The notes beneath the pieces were generated by a model that was not told the origin of the DNA, did no database searches, and saw nothing but the letters and a program-made list of their open reading frames with translations. Both the position numbers and the translations under genes were made by a program. Below are positions 63,009-64,000 of a DNA stretch of 64,000 nucleotides, piece after piece (within the stretch, counting starts at the first letter, position 1; every line of letters begins with the position of its first letter). The stretch spans positions 1-64,000 of the forward strand of contig DLRL01000029.1 of the NCBI GenBank assembly GCA_002501085.1. Direction: 5' to 3'. The stretch comes from Gemmatimonadales bacterium UBA7889. Its GTDB lineage: Bacteria; Gemmatimonadota; Gemmatimonadetes; Longimicrobiales; Gaopeijiaceae.

Positions 63009-63136
63009 GACTGCATCTCCGTGAGGGTACGCGGGAAAGATGCCGTGAAGTGCTGTGTCACGCGAGCATACTTGTCTGCAGCGGTAAGCCCCCTCCCTTT
63101 CTCAGAAGAAAATCAACCGAGTGGAGGGTGAGGATC

Positions 63137-63811
63137 GTGGCCGATAGATATTTCACGCTGGACACGGTCTCTTTTATGGCAGAACTGGCTGAGCACAATA
63201 ATCGTGAATGGTTTTCAGAAAATAAGACGAGGTACGAAGATCTGGTGAAGGATCCCGCCCTTCGCTTCATCGAAGCCTTTGCACTAGAGCTCAAGAACAT
63301 TAGCCCGCATTTCATGGCTACACCCCGGTCTCTATTTCGGATCTATCGGGATGTACGTTTCTCTAGAGACAAGAGCCCTTACAAGACCTGGACGGGCATC
63401 CAGTTCAGACACGATGCATCAAAGGATGTCCATGCCCCCGGATATTATCTGCACATAGAGCCAGGGTCTATTTTCGTGGCACTCGGTGTATGGCATCCCG
63501 ATCCAGCGTCACTCCGTGCGATCCGGGAGCATATCGTTGCAGACCCCCGCTCATGGCAGAAGGCAGCGCAAAACAAAACATTCACAGATGCATTCAGGCT
63601 ATCAGGGGATCGCCTGAAACATCCACCCAAGGGTTTTGAGCCAAGTCACGAATTGATCGAGGAACTGAAGTGGAAGGATTACATCGCGGCAAAAGATGTT
63701 TCGCAGTCTTTCTTGACCGATGCAGCACTTCCACAGGAGCTTGCAAGAGTATTCAAGATCGGCACACCACTAATGAAGTTCCTCTGCAGTGCGTTAGCTG
63801 TACCGTTCTAG
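63137..63811 (+). CDS. DUF2461/TIGR02453 family protein
   Basis: The protein has 224 residues. Diagnostic blocks are FMAELAEHNNREWFSENKTRYEDLV, PRSLFRIYRDVRFSRDKSPYKTWTGIQF, YYLHIEPGSIFVALGVWHPDPASLRAIREHI and LKHPPKGFEPSHEL. The family function is not established. I chose GTG 63137, which has GGAGGGTGAGG just upstream, over an in-frame ATG at 63050 that lacks support. Confidence 0.92.
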   Translation: MADRYFTLDTVSFMAELAEHNNREWFSENKTRYEDLVKDPALRFIEAFALELKNISPHFMATPRSLFRIYRDVRFSRDKSPYKTWTGIQFRHDASKDVHAPGYYLHIEPGSIFVALGVWHPDPASLRAIREHIVADPRSWQKAAQNKTFTDAFRLSGDRLKHPPKGFEPSHELIEELKWKDYIAAKDVSQSFLTDAALPQELARVFKIGTPLMKFLCSALAVPF

Positions 63812-63878
63812 AATACGGACATATCCGGTCTGAGCATCGGGCACAGGTCGGCGTCGCAAAACGAACACTGGGGAACTC

Positions 63879-64000
63879 ATGAACTTGGGTATACAAGCCG
63901 CACTTGCTCTCTTCCCAATCGCACTCGGGGGGGCGCTGTTGATCGGCTTCCGTATCGCTGCGAAACACGCCATGCCTGCCGCCTACATTGCTGCCGTCGG
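63879..64000 (+). CDS. L-lactate permease, N-terminal fragment at right edge
   Basis: It begins at ATG 63879 with GGGGAA upstream and remains open to the edge: MNLGIQAALALFPIALGGAL then IGFRIAAKHAMPAAYIAAV. The phrase 'LALLPI...LL.GLR.PAK.AMP.A' is typical of the LctP/LldP lactate permease N-terminus. Only 40 residues are visible. Confidence 0.65.
   Translation, partial: MNLGIQAALALFPIALGGALLIGFRIAAKHAMPAAYIAAV

Overview
This looks like about 64 kb of chromosome from a free-living, probably marine, Gram-negative bacterium that makes menaquinone. The mix of gene families suggests a Gemmatimonadota-like or Acidobacteriota-like lineage. That mix includes paired DUF1592/DUF1552 proteins, secreted amidohydrolases (one fused to PD40/TolB-type repeats), DUF4212- and DUF3311-linked sodium symporters, LVIVD-repeat proteins, a DUF6526 protein, and many signal peptides and lipoboxes. 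The phylum is inferred from gene content alone, because the window has no rRNA or ribosomal protein gene. Coding density is high. I found no tRNA, rRNA, CRISPR array, transposase or phage gene.

Layout, left to right. 1-8.3 kb: two related DUF1592-family proteins with haem-binding-like CxxCH motifs. One runs off the left edge. The other heads an operon with a Tat-exported DUF1552 protein and a secreted ankyrin-repeat protein. 8.5-13 kb: two secreted amidohydrolases, convergent. 13-15.2 kb: katG, noticeably richer in A+T than its neighbours. 15.2-20.1 kb: two sodium:solute symporters, each preceded by a small membrane partner (DUF4212 or DUF3311), on either side of an exported cyanophycinase-like serine peptidase. 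21.1-27.5 kb: menaquinone operon menF-menD-menB-menA-menE. menH sits alone at 43.7 kb and menC is not present. 27.7-32.2 kb: an LVIVD/Ig-like surface protein, an unknown lipoprotein, an ArsC/Spx-fold protein without its cysteines, and a class C beta-lactamase-like hydrolase.

32.2-33.3 kb is a low-G+C patch with long C-tracts, possible alternative hairpins, an NTF2-like protein and a lysine-rich 49-residue protein. 33.4-37.4 kb: three minus-strand genes with 4-nt overlaps (S41-like lipoprotein, dicarboxylate/amino-acid symporter, class V aminotransferase). 37.6-43 kb: DUF411 protein, Rieske oxygenase, beta-barrel protein, a reductive-dehalogenase-like double [4Fe-4S] protein and a 14-TM exporter. 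43.2-48.9 kb: YjbQ, MenH, an atypical SDR, DUF6526, a zinc alcohol dehydrogenase, and an alpha-oxoamine synthase (serine palmitoyltransferase-like) overlapping an acetoacetate-decarboxylase-like protein. 49-57.3 kb: alpha/beta hydrolase, PaaX regulator overlapping a HEAT-cyclophilin lipoprotein, second dicarboxylate symporter with a textbook terminator, YchF-like GTPase and a Tat-exported aminotransferase. 57.4-60.8 kb: copper operon csoR-copZ-copA-DUF1232 with a C/G-tract operator, divergent from pdxH. 61.5-64 kb: M28 peptidase, DUF2461 protein and the start of an L-lactate permease.

Taken together, the genes suggest a respiring heterotroph that degrades peptides and imported small molecules outside the cytoplasm. 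It carries many Na+-coupled importers and secreted hydrolases, uses a menaquinone chain, and has KatG and copper efflux for stress. Several groups look like uncharacterised catabolic or redox modules: the DUF1592/1552/ankyrin operon, the cyanophycinase-symporter block, the S41-symporter-aminotransferase block, the soluble dehalogenase-like protein, and the oxoamine synthase/decarboxylase pair. All functional statements rest on motif reading by eye.
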